Part shown: positions 52,169 through 59,957 of the stretch, one piece after another | Position numbering within the stretch: the stretch's first letter is position 1 | Layout: every line of letters starts with the position of its first letter | Source of the DNA: a virus | IMG/VR virus record: IMGVR_UViG_3300049216_000317 | Coordinates: 84,961 to 148,960 of that record | Length of the DNA: 64,000 bases | Direction: 5' to 3' (one strand) | The notes under the pieces: model-generated | The model's database searches: none | The model's input: only the letters and a program-made list of their open reading frames with translations | Told to the model about the DNA's origin: nothing | Position numbers and translations under genes: made by a program

Positions 52169-52956
52169 TCGGCCTCCAAATGCTTGAACTTGAAGGCCCA
52201 CTTATCAAAAAGAATCGCCAGCTTGTCCTGAATCATGCCAACGACAATGATAACCGCAAGGATACCAAAAACCTTATCCACGCGTGATTGGCGAGCAGCC
52301 GTGTAGGCCAACGCACCTATTCCGCCATTCCCCTTGTTAATCATTTCGGCGACGATAATGTACGTCCACGAGATCGCAACCAAGACTCGAATATCGTCAG
52401 AGATTTTTGCCAGGACGGCTGGAATAAAAATAGATTTGATTGTCTGCCATTTGTTAGCGCCAAGTGTGTACGCCATTTCGACGTAAACGTCGTCAACTTC
52501 TTGCACGCGCTGGACAACTACGGGCAATAGGTAAACGGAGATCCCGAAAGCTAAAAACTGGACCTTCATCGTGTTCATGATACCGAACCAAGCAATAAAG
52601 AGTCCCGTGATCGCAGTCAGGGGCAGAAAGCGAACGGCGCCAAGGTATTCTTTGAACATTTCTCGAAAGAAGGGGAAGAGCCCGATAGCAAAACCAACCG
52701 GAATACAAAAAGCGATTGCTTCAGCATAACCAAGAAGGTTGATGTAAATTGAGTACCAAAGATTTCCCAGAAGACCGTCTTGTAAGAATAACTCGCCGAA
52801 AGAGCTTACAACTTCCGTGGGAGTAGGAAGCAGGGCTGACGAAATCAGATTTAAGCGCCCAATGGCTTCCCAAACAAAAAGAATCACGACAAAGCCGCCC
52901 CACTGAATCAGCAGGGCGGTCTTGCGCTCAACTTTACCACGTAAAGTAAAGAGCAT
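52165..52956 (-). CDS. ABC transporter inner-membrane permease (SsuC/TauC type)
   Basis: The 263-residue protein has about six membrane spans and the EAA coupling loop (EMAYTLGANKWQTIKSIFIP) that contacts the ATPase. The size and fold match BPD_transp_1 permeases of type I importers for sulfonate, taurine or pyrimidine precursors. It is coupled to the ATPase by a GTGA overlap and follows the binding protein by two bases. Confidence 0.9.
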   Translation of the reverse strand: MLFTLRGKVERKTALLIQWGGFVVILFVWEAIGRLNLISSALLPTPTEVVSSFGELFLQDGLLGNLWYSIYINLLGYAEAIAFCIPVGFAIGLFPFFREMFKEYLGAVRFLPLTAITGLFIAWFGIMNTMKVQFLAFGISVYLLPVVVQRVQEVDDVYVEMAYTLGANKWQTIKSIFIPAVLAKISDDIRVLVAISWTYIIVAEMINKGNGGIGALAYTAARQSRVDKVFGILAVIIVVGMIQDKLAILFDKWAFKFKHLEAE

Positions 52957-52958
52957 GC

Positions 52959-54506
52959 TTACTCCGATATTAATTCAAAATCCGTGCGGCGATTTTTAGC
53001 GCGTCCATCAGGAGATTGGTTGTCCGAGACAGGCTTGTCGGGACCATTACCAACAACCACAAAACGGTTGTGATCAAAGTGATACTCTTGAGCCAAGAAT
53101 GAAGCGACGGCTTTAGCGCGAGCCAAAGAAAGTTGCTTGTTCACTTCTGTCGAGCCAGTCGAATCCGTGTTGCCTTCAATACGCACGCGCGAGTGCGAGA
53201 AGCCTTTGGCGACATCGCCAAACTTGGCGCTGATCAGGTATTTCGAGTTTTCATCCAGCTTTGCCGATCCCGTTGGGAAGGTGATCGTCACGCGCTTTGT
53301 AGCAAACGCAGGTGCCGTCACAGCCGATTGAGTTGGGGCGGTGAAGGTCTTTGCACCTTCAGCTAAGTTCTCTGCGCCTGGAAGCGTTGTGCCCGAAATC
53401 AACGACGAGTCGTAAATTTGACGCCAGTCTGGAAGTTTCGTCGTGACGACTCCAACCTGGGTGTAAAGATCCGACATTTTGTTGTAAATCGACTCGCCAG
53501 TGACACCGTTGCCTTGCGCTAAACCGAAAAACACTTGGTTATCTCCAAGGGTCGCAAGCCGCGCATTCGAAATGGCTTTAGCCGCTTCTGCCGGTGAAAT
53601 GTTAAGGCCTTGAGCCAAAATCTCGGCTGCTTTTGCTGCCGCCTGGGGGTTTGAGTTAATCTCGGCAGCACCAATCATCCAGCCTTCGAAAAGTTCGCGA
53701 AGCTCGGTTTTGTGTGCTTGCAGGTACTCATCTTTCACAAAGAAACCGTCAGCAATAATGTTTGACGCTTCTTTGGTGTTTTTCAGAATTTTAGAGCCAG
53801 CAACCGTCTTTACGCAGTCTTGGTCATCTGGCGACCAAACAACTGCTGCATCAACTTTACCCGCTTTGAACATTTGCGCCGCAGCGACTGCCGAATCCGT
53901 CTGAACAAGGGTAATGTCCGAAGGTTTCATGTCGGCAGCGTCGAGCATCCAGAGAAGGAACGTATGAGAAGGCGTGCCGTAAGCAGCTGCGATCTTCATG
54001 CCTTTCAAATCATTGACCGAATTGATGCCACGACGCGATACGATAGCATCGCCTCCACGAGACCAGTCAGCCTGAAAGATCAGCTTTGGATTGAAGCGGC
54101 CATAACCGCCTACTTCCGTCGGGAACGAATCGACTGTTGTCCAGAGCACATCGACTTGATCTGCCTTCCATGCATCACGCGATGAGGCATAATCATCGTT
54201 CAGCACGAACTGGACTTTCAGCCCGTATTTAGTGAAGTAGCGTGAGTTCTCGGAAGCCTTAAAGCCATTGTTAAAGTATTCACCGCCTGCATAGCCGCCC
54301 CAGGTTACGACGCCGACACGGATCACTCCGGGCTCGCGAGGCTCTGGTTTGGTAGCGTTTGCAGCCGTTGTAACCTTAGCTACCATTTCGGGATGCGCAT
54401 CTCGAAAGGCTTTCAGGCCAAAGACTCCCGCTCCGGCAACTGCCGCAACGATCAAAAGCTTGGCAAACAAAGTTGCCCGTCCATTTTCATTATTTAGCGC
54501 GTTCAT
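52959..54506 (-). CDS. Membrane-anchored substrate-binding protein fused to OmpA domain
   Basis: Residues ~12-32 are a membrane anchor with no clear cleavage site. Residues ~60-340 form an NMT1/SsuA-like periplasmic binding domain (RVGVVTWGGYAGGEYF, VDVLWTTVDSFP, GMKIAAAYGTPSH, AGKVDAAVVWSPDD). Residues ~395-515 are an OmpA-like peptidoglycan-binding domain (RVRIEGNTDSTGS, LARAKAVASFL, GRAKNRRTDFEL). The fusion would tether the importer to the cell wall. The ligand cannot be read from sequence. It overlaps the previous gene by four bases. Confidence 0.85.
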   Translation of the reverse strand: MNALNNENGRATLFAKLLIVAAVAGAGVFGLKAFRDAHPEMVAKVTTAANATKPEPREPGVIRVGVVTWGGYAGGEYFNNGFKASENSRYFTKYGLKVQFVLNDDYASSRDAWKADQVDVLWTTVDSFPTEVGGYGRFNPKLIFQADWSRGGDAIVSRRGINSVNDLKGMKIAAAYGTPSHTFLLWMLDAADMKPSDITLVQTDSAVAAAQMFKAGKVDAAVVWSPDDQDCVKTVAGSKILKNTKEASNIIADGFFVKDEYLQAHKTELRELFEGWMIGAAEINSNPQAAAKAAEILAQGLNISPAEAAKAISNARLATLGDNQVFFGLAQGNGVTGESIYNKMSDLYTQVGVVTTKLPDWRQIYDSSLISGTTLPGAENLAEGAKTFTAPTQSAVTAPAFATKRVTITFPTGSAKLDENSKYLISAKFGDVAKGFSHSRVRIEGNTDSTGSTEVNKQLSLARAKAVASFLAQEYHFDHNRFVVVGNGPDKPVSDNQSPDGRAKNRRTDFELISE

Positions 54507-54781
54507 TTCTTCTCCTTCATACGTTTGTTGTAATTTTCCACTAAGCCTCGTTTGATCACTTCAGCATGAATTTTCATGCCCTCCGCGAGGACATATCCGT
54601 CCGCAACAACTTTGTCGAACCGATGCTCTGCAACCTCTAAGATCCATGGCATAGAGTCGATTATCTTCCTGACCGCGATGGCCTCCGGTCCGTATTGAGG
54701 CTCCCGCTGCGGGATCTCAAGAACTCGGCGCTCATGCGCGGTAAAGTGAATTTCCTGTTTTTTCGCTTTACTCTTTTTCAT
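54503..54781 (-). CDS. Small basic protein of the ABC operon, 92 aa
   Basis: The soluble, charged protein (MKKSKAKKQEIHFTAHERRV) has a central helical hydrophobic patch (IIDSMPWILEVAEHRF) and basic ends. It overlaps both neighbours by four bases, so it is translated with them. No family is recognised; it may bridge the PspA-like protein and transporter. Confidence 0.5.
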   Translation of the reverse strand: MKKSKAKKQEIHFTAHERRVLEIPQREPQYGPEAIAVRKIIDSMPWILEVAEHRFDKVVADGYVLAEGMKIHAEVIKRGLVENYNKRMKEKK

Positions 54782-55776
54782 CGCAATAGATCTTTAAAAC
54801 GATCTGGTTTTGCACCTACCGGAACAGGGGTCACATCGATTGCGCCCATCGAAGGATCGTTGGATTGTTGGATAAGGACTGTCTTACTGGAGCCAAGCAA
54901 AACAGACTGAGGATCTGATTCCCACTGGCGAAGCATCTTCAGAGCGTCTTCTTGCATAACGCCCTTTTCAAGATCAACGCCCTTCAAAACGCCTTCAGAC
55001 ACGTCCATGATATGATCAATCTCAGCCAACTGACGGTTCGCAGTATCGGCCATATTTTGCATCGCAAGGTCGAACATCTCTTTTTCAGGCGAAGAATTGA
55101 GAATCTTCGAGCCCAACGTCATGGCCTTGTGGGCCGACATAATGAGCTTTCTTTCTTCTTTTTTAATCTCAAGCTCTGATGAGGTTTTCTTGATGTTGAA
55201 ATCAGCTGCGTCGCACATTTGCTTTAGCACCGAAGACATCATCGCAACTTTAGAGCGCGTCTCGCCCAAAGTCTTGTTTGAGGCCGCATAGTTCTGGGCC
55301 TGAAGGGCCATCAATTTGGCTCCGTTAACGTCATTGGCCTTCTCGGCGTACTGCGCGCGCTTCATACAATCGTTAACTTTTTGGGTGTTCGAAGCAATTT
55401 TCGCGTCCAACGTTTTCAATTGGCCATTCACGTCGTTCTTATTTTTGTTTGCTTCATCCAAACGGTCTTGCATTTTCTTAAGCGACGTCTCGACAACCGA
55501 AATTGGGTCCATGTCGATGATCAAGCCCGTAAGACTGCGCATTGCCATTTTCCATCCATAAAAGGCGATCTTATGAATGTCCGGGCTCATGGAGACAAAC
55601 AATAGCCCGCAGACTGCTGCAATTAGAACGCCTGCGTAAATCATATTGGTCATCGCCAAAATGATGAACGGCAACAAGTTAATTGCAGCCCAGACGCATC
55701 CGGCAGCTACAACAAGGCCAAAAATGACCGAAGTTAAATTTTCTGGTCGGCTAAACCATGATTTCTGTTGTTCCAT
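54778..55776 (-). CDS. Membrane protein with PspA/IM30-like coiled coil
   Basis: Two or three hydrophobic spans occupy residues ~15-65, followed by a long helical region (~90-270) with DPISVVETSLKKMQDRLDEA and repeated Lys/Glu/Gln heptads. The C-terminus is disordered. The soluble part resembles PspA/ESCRT-III-type proteins that protect membranes, but here it is membrane-tethered. The neighbouring products are also envelope proteins. ESCRT-like polymerisation is inference. Confidence 0.6.
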   Translation of the reverse strand: MEQQKSWFSRPENLTSVIFGLVVAAGCVWAAINLLPFIILAMTNMIYAGVLIAAVCGLLFVSMSPDIHKIAFYGWKMAMRSLTGLIIDMDPISVVETSLKKMQDRLDEANKNKNDVNGQLKTLDAKIASNTQKVNDCMKRAQYAEKANDVNGAKLMALQAQNYAASNKTLGETRSKVAMMSSVLKQMCDAADFNIKKTSSELEIKKEERKLIMSAHKAMTLGSKILNSSPEKEMFDLAMQNMADTANRQLAEIDHIMDVSEGVLKGVDLEKGVMQEDALKMLRQWESDPQSVLLGSSKTVLIQQSNDPSMGAIDVTPVPVGAKPDRFKDLLR

Positions 55777-55785
55777 TTTTGGTCC

Positions 55786-56430
55786 TTAGAGGTATTGGTT
55801 GATTTTTTGAATGTTGCCTTCAATTTCAGCCACACAGCCTGCGTGTGTAACTTCGAAGGATTTTTTCTTGCTTTCAAGTTTCGCCTTGGTCTCGGCAATT
55901 TCATTGCTAAGAGCCAGTCGATCTGCCGCCGCCTTTGTGTTGAGTTCAGTCAACTGAGCAATTTGCTGCAAGCGTTCCGCCACTGCATTGTCCAAGTCTT
56001 GTAATTGACGCTCGCGAACGACGACCTTCTCTTGGGTCGTCGCCGCGAGGTTTGACTGGAATTCTTTGAGATCTTCGTTGAGGACTTGGATATAGTGTTG
56101 GCCAGTTTCCGCAAGTTTGACTTTGTCGGCCCCGGCTTGCTTTGCAACACTAAATGCGATTTTGAAACGCGCGTCCTCGGCGGGAACCATGCTCTTCATT
56201 TCTTCTAAAGCAGCAACGTACTTTAGATAATCGTAGCCTGGTAATTTTTTATCATTGATGGATGCAATCAGTGCGGCGCGAATTTCTTGGTCCGGGCCAG
56301 CAATGACGGGAGTTTGCGGGGCTTGATATGGAGAAGCCAAAGAAGACGACATCGTCGTCGCAGGAGCGGCTTGCGGAGCGACTTTCTTAACAGGTTGCTC
56401 GTCTTCGACGAAAAGTGATTTAAACTTCAT
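55786..56430 (-). CDS. Coiled-coil protein, first gene of the ABC/PspA-like operon
   Basis: ATG at 56430 follows GGGGGAAAT, better than the frame start at 56481. The 214-residue product has a Pro/Ala/Gln-rich start (PVKKVAPQAAPATTM) and helices with a final long coiled coil (LSNEIAETKAKLESKKKSFE). It likely binds the PspA-like protein encoded nine bases downstream. No family name is certain. Confidence 0.55.
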   Translation of the reverse strand: MKFKSLFVEDEQPVKKVAPQAAPATTMSSSLASPYQAPQTPVIAGPDQEIRAALIASINDKKLPGYDYLKYVAALEEMKSMVPAEDARFKIAFSVAKQAGADKVKLAETGQHYIQVLNEDLKEFQSNLAATTQEKVVVRERQLQDLDNAVAERLQQIAQLTELNTKAAADRLALSNEIAETKAKLESKKKSFEVTHAGCVAEIEGNIQKINQYL

Positions 56431-56506
56431 ATTTCCCCCAGGTTGTTCAAAGAGGTTCGCCAGGAACCGTGCTTTTAACAAGAAGAATTTTCTATCTTGC
56501 GGGATG

Positions 56507-56512
56507 TGTCAA
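56507..56512 (-). promoter_or_regulatory. Possible -35 box (TTGACA) for the ABC/PspA-like operon
   Basis: The minus strand has an exact TTGACA here, followed by an A/T-rich GATAGAAAATTC, about 75 bases before the operon's first start codon at 56430. The -10 match is poor at normal spacing. It suggests a host sigma70-type promoter independent of the CAATCTT element. Confidence 0.35.
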
Positions 56513-56956
56513 TTACAATTCGCCATTGTATCGTTCGACGAGCCGAATGGCCGAAGAAGAAATATGGACCAGTGAGCGGTCAGATATGAAATAAACAAAT
56601 GGGATCTTTATGCCGAGATCCTCATTCCAGTATTGCTGCGTTTGTTCGGCAGCAAGATCTTGAGCATTCCTTAGACCTCGAATGACCGCAACGGCTAAGG
56701 GTACAGTCTCAAGGTAGTCGCGCAAGAGACCATGCCAAACGTTCGCGACGTTTACTCTTGAAACAAGACTTGGCACGATCGAGCATCTAATGGCGTTTCC
56801 CAGACCATGTAACTGAGAATTGGCAACGTACAGTTTCTCAGGATTTTTCATAGGCACAACATAAACCTTGTCAAAGGTCTTGAGCGCCTTTGTCAGGATG
56901 TCGGCATGGCCTTTGTGCCAAGGATTAAATGATCCAGGGTAAATGGCAATTCTCAT
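56513..56956 (-). CDS. coaD-like: CoaD-like phosphopantetheine adenylyltransferase homologue
   Basis: The 147-residue protein has the nucleotidyltransferase start YPGSFNPWHKGHADIL (canonical GSFDPxTxGHxD), then VAVIRGLRNAQDLAAEQ and the SSSAIR end. These are the PPAT signature motifs that transfer AMP from ATP to 4'-phosphopantetheine in coenzyme A synthesis. The Thr in the first motif is replaced by Trp, so substrate may have changed. It is coupled to the HTH gene by ATGA. Confidence 0.75.
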   Translation of the reverse strand: MRIAIYPGSFNPWHKGHADILTKALKTFDKVYVVPMKNPEKLYVANSQLHGLGNAIRCSIVPSLVSRVNVANVWHGLLRDYLETVPLAVAVIRGLRNAQDLAAEQTQQYWNEDLGIKIPFVYFISDRSLVHISSSAIRLVERYNGEL

Positions 56957-57144
56957 GGGTGACGGGAGTTCCGGCGAGTGCGTTCAACCCAGCAACGAAG
57001 ATTTACTATTTTCGAGATTTGAGGGCGGCATACGCCATACTTTTCGGCAAGCTTGGGGTTAGGCATCCCAGCGGCACTTTCGGAGCGGATTTCGCGGACC
57101 TTTTCCCAGGTCAAAGTTTGATGCGGAAATTTTGCTTTATTCAT
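56953..57144 (-). CDS. Small helix-turn-helix protein, 63 aa
   Basis: The segment LTWEKVREIRSESAAGMPNP then LAEKYGVCRPQISKIV is a clear HTH of the type found in phage repressor-like or homing-enzyme DNA-binding tails. A basic WVERTRRNSRHP tail follows. It overlaps the CoaD-like gene (ATGA). It could regulate this locus. Its RBS lies in the 3' arm of a strong hairpin. Confidence 0.6.
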   Translation of the reverse strand: MNKAKFPHQTLTWEKVREIRSESAAGMPNPKLAEKYGVCRPQISKIVNLRCWVERTRRNSRHP

Positions 57145-57147
57145 TAA

Positions 57148-57189
57148 AAACCCCTTTCACTTCTAAAGGATAGTCATTGAAAGGGGTTT
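57148..57189 (-). terminator. 12-bp hairpin: terminator of the lipoprotein gene or RBS attenuator
   Basis: On the minus strand AAACCCCTTTCA and TGAAAGGGGTTT pair exactly (57189-57178 and 57159-57148), followed by TTA and the ATG at 57144. The shape and T run fit a terminator for the gene ending at 57205, and the GAAAGGGG in the 3' arm is the only RBS for the HTH gene. The hairpin could do both jobs. Confidence 0.7.
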
Positions 57190-57204
57190 GCGTCTAGCTG
57201 TCTT

Positions 57205-57708
57205 TTAGAAACTAATTGCGTTCTCGCAAGCAGTCGTGCCCATAGCGATCAATGACGAAACCGTTGCCGAAGGCGAACACTGCCATGCGGCTGGAATCGC
57301 GCCCGAGAAAACCGCAGTCTCCAAAGACGTGATTACAAGAGGGCAAGCGACGTTTCCGATAACGCCCTTTTCATTTGCGACTTTAAGGTTTTTGCCTTTT
57401 TTCGCTTCTGCCAAAGTTTGTTTCGCAGCGGCCAAAGTCGTGCAAAATTTAATGCCGATGCCGGAAACTGCTTTTTGAATGTCGGCAGAAATTGCCGCAG
57501 TTCCAGTGCAACCAGCTGTCGATGCGAATGCCGCAGCGATTCCAGTCGTGACAGCGGTTTCCGCATCACACGCAGCCGACGGAGCGGGGGCCGGTGTAGG
57601 CGCAGGCGTTGTGCCAGGGGCGGGAGTTGGTGTCGGTGCCGGATTGCTGCTGGTGCTGCTGCAACCGACGAAGCCAACGAGGGCAAGTGCTAAAAGGATC
57701 GTTTTCAT
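57205..57708 (-). CDS. Lipoprotein with Pro-rich linker, 167 aa
   Basis: Signal peptide MKTILLALALVGFVGC has a lipobox ending at Cys16. Residues ~22-44 are Pro/Ala/Thr repeats (PTPTPAPGTTPAPTPAP), then a domain with six further Cys. It may be exposed at the envelope as a superinfection-exclusion type lipoprotein; no family is recognised. AAGGAG precedes the ATG. Confidence 0.6.
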   Translation of the reverse strand: MKTILLALALVGFVGCSSTSSNPAPTPTPAPGTTPAPTPAPAPSAACDAETAVTTGIAAAFASTAGCTGTAAISADIQKAVSGIGIKFCTTLAAAKQTLAEAKKGKNLKVANEKGVIGNVACPLVITSLETAVFSGAIPAAWQCSPSATVSSLIAMGTTACENAISF

Positions 57709-57759
57709 TTTTGTCTCCTTGAAAGACGTTTGTTATTGGGACCTAAAACCAAAAATCAA

Positions 57760-57837
57760 TGGCGGAATTGGTGGGATTCGAACCCACGATCCCCTGCTCG
57801 ACAGGCAGGCGCATTAGGCCAACTATGCTACAACTCC
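57760..57837 (-). tRNA. tRNA-Asp(GTC)
   Basis: On the minus strand acceptor GGAGTTG pairs with CAATTCC (one G-T), discriminator G, encoded CCA. Anticodon loop CTGTCGA gives GTC. The 5' end lies one base after the tmRNA 3' end, so both are made from one precursor. Confidence 0.92.
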
Positions 57838-57838
57838 A

Positions 57839-58236
57839 TGGTGGACCTGGGGAGAATCGAACTCCCGTCCGCAAAAGCCTCCACTAAAGATCTACGTGCG
57901 TAGCGTGTTTAAATTCCCGCCGGACGGGGACGTTGGCTTGCGCTAACATCCTCCACCAAGTTTTTACGAGTAACTCTCTCGCGACGTTTTACCCTCCGTC
58001 GGAGGTGGCCGTCTTTACAGCGCGAGGCCCTCTGTTTTTTGCCCTTCCTTGGTAACAAGGTTTGGAAGGACGTACCCCGCCTTTGGGTTTTAAGGCCCGC
58101 AGGAAACCACAGCGGTTAGGCTGCGGCTTGTTCGAAATCAGCGTCGATTACGCTTTTGCATCTTTTTAAACCGGCCTGATGCTCCGGTACACGCACTCTA
58201 GATTTGGATCTTCCACGTCGAAACCATGTCAGGCCC
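57839..58236 (-). ncRNA. ssrA: tmRNA, complete
   Basis: The minus strand begins GGGCCTGACATGGTTTCGAC, a classical tmRNA 5' end, and finishes with GTTCGATTCTCCCCAGGTCC-ACCA. The acceptor pairs GGGCCTG with CAGGTCC including the G3-T70 pair needed for alanine charging. The tag reading frame at 58116-58145, after CGTAATC, reads DADFEQAAA then TAA. Several pseudoknot-like stems fill the rest. With the tRNAs it could rescue ribosomes stalled by host mRNA decay and tag products for proteolysis. Confidence 0.93.
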
Positions 58237-58318
58237 ATTAACAGGTATTGGAGCGGGACTTGTTTCTAAAAGCACGTAAAATCTTCTCATAGCGCGAAGC
58301 ATTATGTTGGACTTTTAT

Positions 58319-58357
58319 GCTAATAGCGGTAAAAATCAGTGTAATTAAGCTATTAGC
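58319..58357 (+). promoter_or_regulatory. 9-bp inverted repeat before the DUF6915-like gene
   Basis: GCTAATAGC (58319-58327) and GCTATTAGC (58349-58357) are exact reverse complements 21 bases apart, nine bases before the ATG at 58367. The 3' arm runs into the GCGGGG that may be the RBS. The intergenic region also holds the tmRNA promoter in the other direction. Confidence 0.45.
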
Positions 58358-58366
58358 GGGGTTGGC

Positions 58367-58744
58367 ATGAAGCCTATGTTGCATGCATTGGTGAGCGCAA
58401 AAAAGTTCGGCGGGAAGCCAGAAGACTATATGAAGGTCCATGATTTCATCGACTCAAGCAAAGCCCACATGCCCGATGTCCGGCACCGCGCGCTTCTCCA
58501 TTCCTCGTTCGGCATTTATATGGTCGAACAAGTTTTCGGCCACGAGCTAGAAAACTCAGAAGGTCTTATGGTCCAAATTCGTGACATTGCCGAAGAACAC
58601 GTCTTGTCAGACCTTGGATTTATTCCTACAGTACAAGACTATTTCAAGCACATGCCAATTCAAAATTGGTTTGGTGGCAAAGTAAAAGGTCGCAAACAGA
58701 CATACAGGAGAAAACTATGGGACTCGAAACCATCAAAGGATTGA
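58367..58744 (+). CDS. DUF6915-like conserved phage protein
   Basis: The 125-residue protein reads HALVSAKKFGGKPEDYMKVHDFID, split by short loops, then SKAHMPDVRHRALLHSSFG and VRDIAEEHVLSDLGFIPT-like text. This His-rich helical domain is widespread in phages, with no established activity that I can name. The His/Asp spacing could bind a metal. It overlaps the next start by 28 bases. Confidence 0.6.
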   Translation: MKPMLHALVSAKKFGGKPEDYMKVHDFIDSSKAHMPDVRHRALLHSSFGIYMVEQVFGHELENSEGLMVQIRDIAEEHVLSDLGFIPTVQDYFKHMPIQNWFGGKVKGRKQTYRRKLWDSKPSKD

Positions 58745-59145
58745 AAAAGAAACTCGAAGCCGTTCGCCAAGAAATGAAAGATACCGGCGAAGCAGCGATC
58801 ACGGAAGGATTCAAGGAGATTTTCGAAGCCTATCCGAAACTTGAAGCCGTTCGCTGGACGCAATATACACCCTACTTCAACGACGGCGAAGCCTGCACAT
58901 TTAGCGTTAATGGGTTCTACGTGAAAGTCGAAGGCACTGCGGAAGACGCGGGCAATTACGAACACGGATTCGTTAGCGAGTACGACGAGAGCGTGAAAAA
59001 AATGAAAGGCTCAAAGCAAATGTTAGAGGCCCTGAGCGAAATCCAAGAAATGGATGAAATGCTTGAGATGGTTTTCGGCGATCACCAGCAAATCACCGTT
59101 CGCCGCGATGGAACCGTTGAACAAGAAGAATACAGCCACGACTAA
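58717..59145 (+). CDS. Hypothetical phage protein, 142 aa
   Basis: ATG at 58717 follows CAGGAGA; the longer frame from 58666 lacks this. The protein has a helical N-terminus (MGLETIKGLKKKLEAVRQEM), a beta domain (RWTQYTPYFNDGEACTF, VNGFYVKVEG) and a helical acidic end. Proteins of this form recur in large phages. Function unknown. Confidence 0.55.
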   Translation: MGLETIKGLKKKLEAVRQEMKDTGEAAITEGFKEIFEAYPKLEAVRWTQYTPYFNDGEACTFSVNGFYVKVEGTAEDAGNYEHGFVSEYDESVKKMKGSKQMLEALSEIQEMDEMLEMVFGDHQQITVRRDGTVEQEEYSHD

Positions 59146-59160
59146 CCTCTAGATCAGCTA

Positions 59161-59189
59161 CGGCCCTGATATAGAAATATAAAGGGCCG
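59161..59189 (+). promoter_or_regulatory. Inverted repeat with TGATATAG loop and RBS in its 3' arm
   Basis: CGGCCCT (59161-59167) and AGGGCCG (59183-59189) pair exactly; the loop is GATATAGAAATATAA and the 3' arm has AAAGGG, the RBS for the ATG at 59193. It combines the TGATATAG element with a hairpin that could hide the ribosome-binding site. Confidence 0.5.
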
Positions 59190-59192
59190 AAT

Positions 59193-59957
59193 ATGAAAAT
59201 CTGCGCAATCTCAGACACACACCGTAGGCGTCCCGTCGACCTTCCCGAAGCTGACCTGCTTATTCACGCAGGAGACATCGGTTCGCATGGAAGCGCCGTC
59301 GAAATCGAAGCCGAAATTAAATGGCTCGCCACTTTAAAACCAAAGTTCCCCAAGGGCATCGTTTACGTCCCAGGCAACCATGATCTGGCGCTCGATGCGG
59401 ATATGGCCCAGAAAGAATGGGAAGCTTGGGTCAGAGATCCCTACCACCGCTACAAGCCCAAGCAAGACTCTAAAGGTCAACGGGTCGCTCAATATCTCAT
59501 GGATGTTTGCGACCAACAGGGCGTACATATTTTGATTGATGAGGATGTCGAGATTGATGGGATCAAAGTGTACGGAAGTCCGTACACTCCGATTTTCTAT
59601 GATTGGGCCTTTATGGAAAACGAAGAAGATCTCTCAAAGCGCTGGGCAAAAATCCCCGAAGACGTCCATGTTCTCGTCACTCATGGCCCCGCTCAGGGCA
59701 TTCGTGATCTTTGCAGTGGAGGCAATGTGGGAAGCTCGTCTCTGCGCTATGCCATCGACTATCGTTTTGCCCAATTAAAAGCCCATATTTTTGGACACAT
59801 TCATGAGGGCGCAGGACTTTCAAAGATCATACGCCCGCAGGGAGATTATGTTGCCTGGAACGCCGCCGTTCTTGACGGCAATTACCAGGGCTTCAATAAG
59901 ATCAATGTGATCGAAGTTACCGTTGAGCCGTCTTCTGAGCAAACTGCTGAGACTTAA
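59193..59957 (+). CDS. Calcineurin-like metallophosphoesterase
   Basis: The 254-residue protein has DTH (8-10), HAGDIG (24-29), PGNHDLAL, VTHGPAQGI and FGHIHEG motifs in order, the full two-metal set of MPPED1-like or Icc-like phosphoesterases. They hydrolyse phosphodiesters or cyclic nucleotides. A phage could use it against cyclic-nucleotide defence signals or in nucleic-acid processing; no substrate is shown by the sequence. Confidence 0.85.
   Translation: MKICAISDTHRRRPVDLPEADLLIHAGDIGSHGSAVEIEAEIKWLATLKPKFPKGIVYVPGNHDLALDADMAQKEWEAWVRDPYHRYKPKQDSKGQRVAQYLMDVCDQQGVHILIDEDVEIDGIKVYGSPYTPIFYDWAFMENEEDLSKRWAKIPEDVHVLVTHGPAQGIRDLCSGGNVGSSSLRYAIDYRFAQLKAHIFGHIHEGAGLSKIIRPQGDYVAWNAAVLDGNYQGFNKINVIEVTVEPSSEQTAET

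Noticed and set aside
57418-57817. Arg/Gly/Cys-rich frame opposite the lipoprotein gene
   Set aside because: The composition comes from the antisense of Pro/Ala repeats and the signal peptide, and there is no RBS.
50679-58236. Bacterial chromosome segment (ABC transporter, coaD-like, tmRNA)
   Set aside because: The genes are flanked on both sides by phage-type small overlapping genes, homing endonucleases and phage hypotheticals, and no ribosomal, central-metabolic or other chromosomal genes appear.
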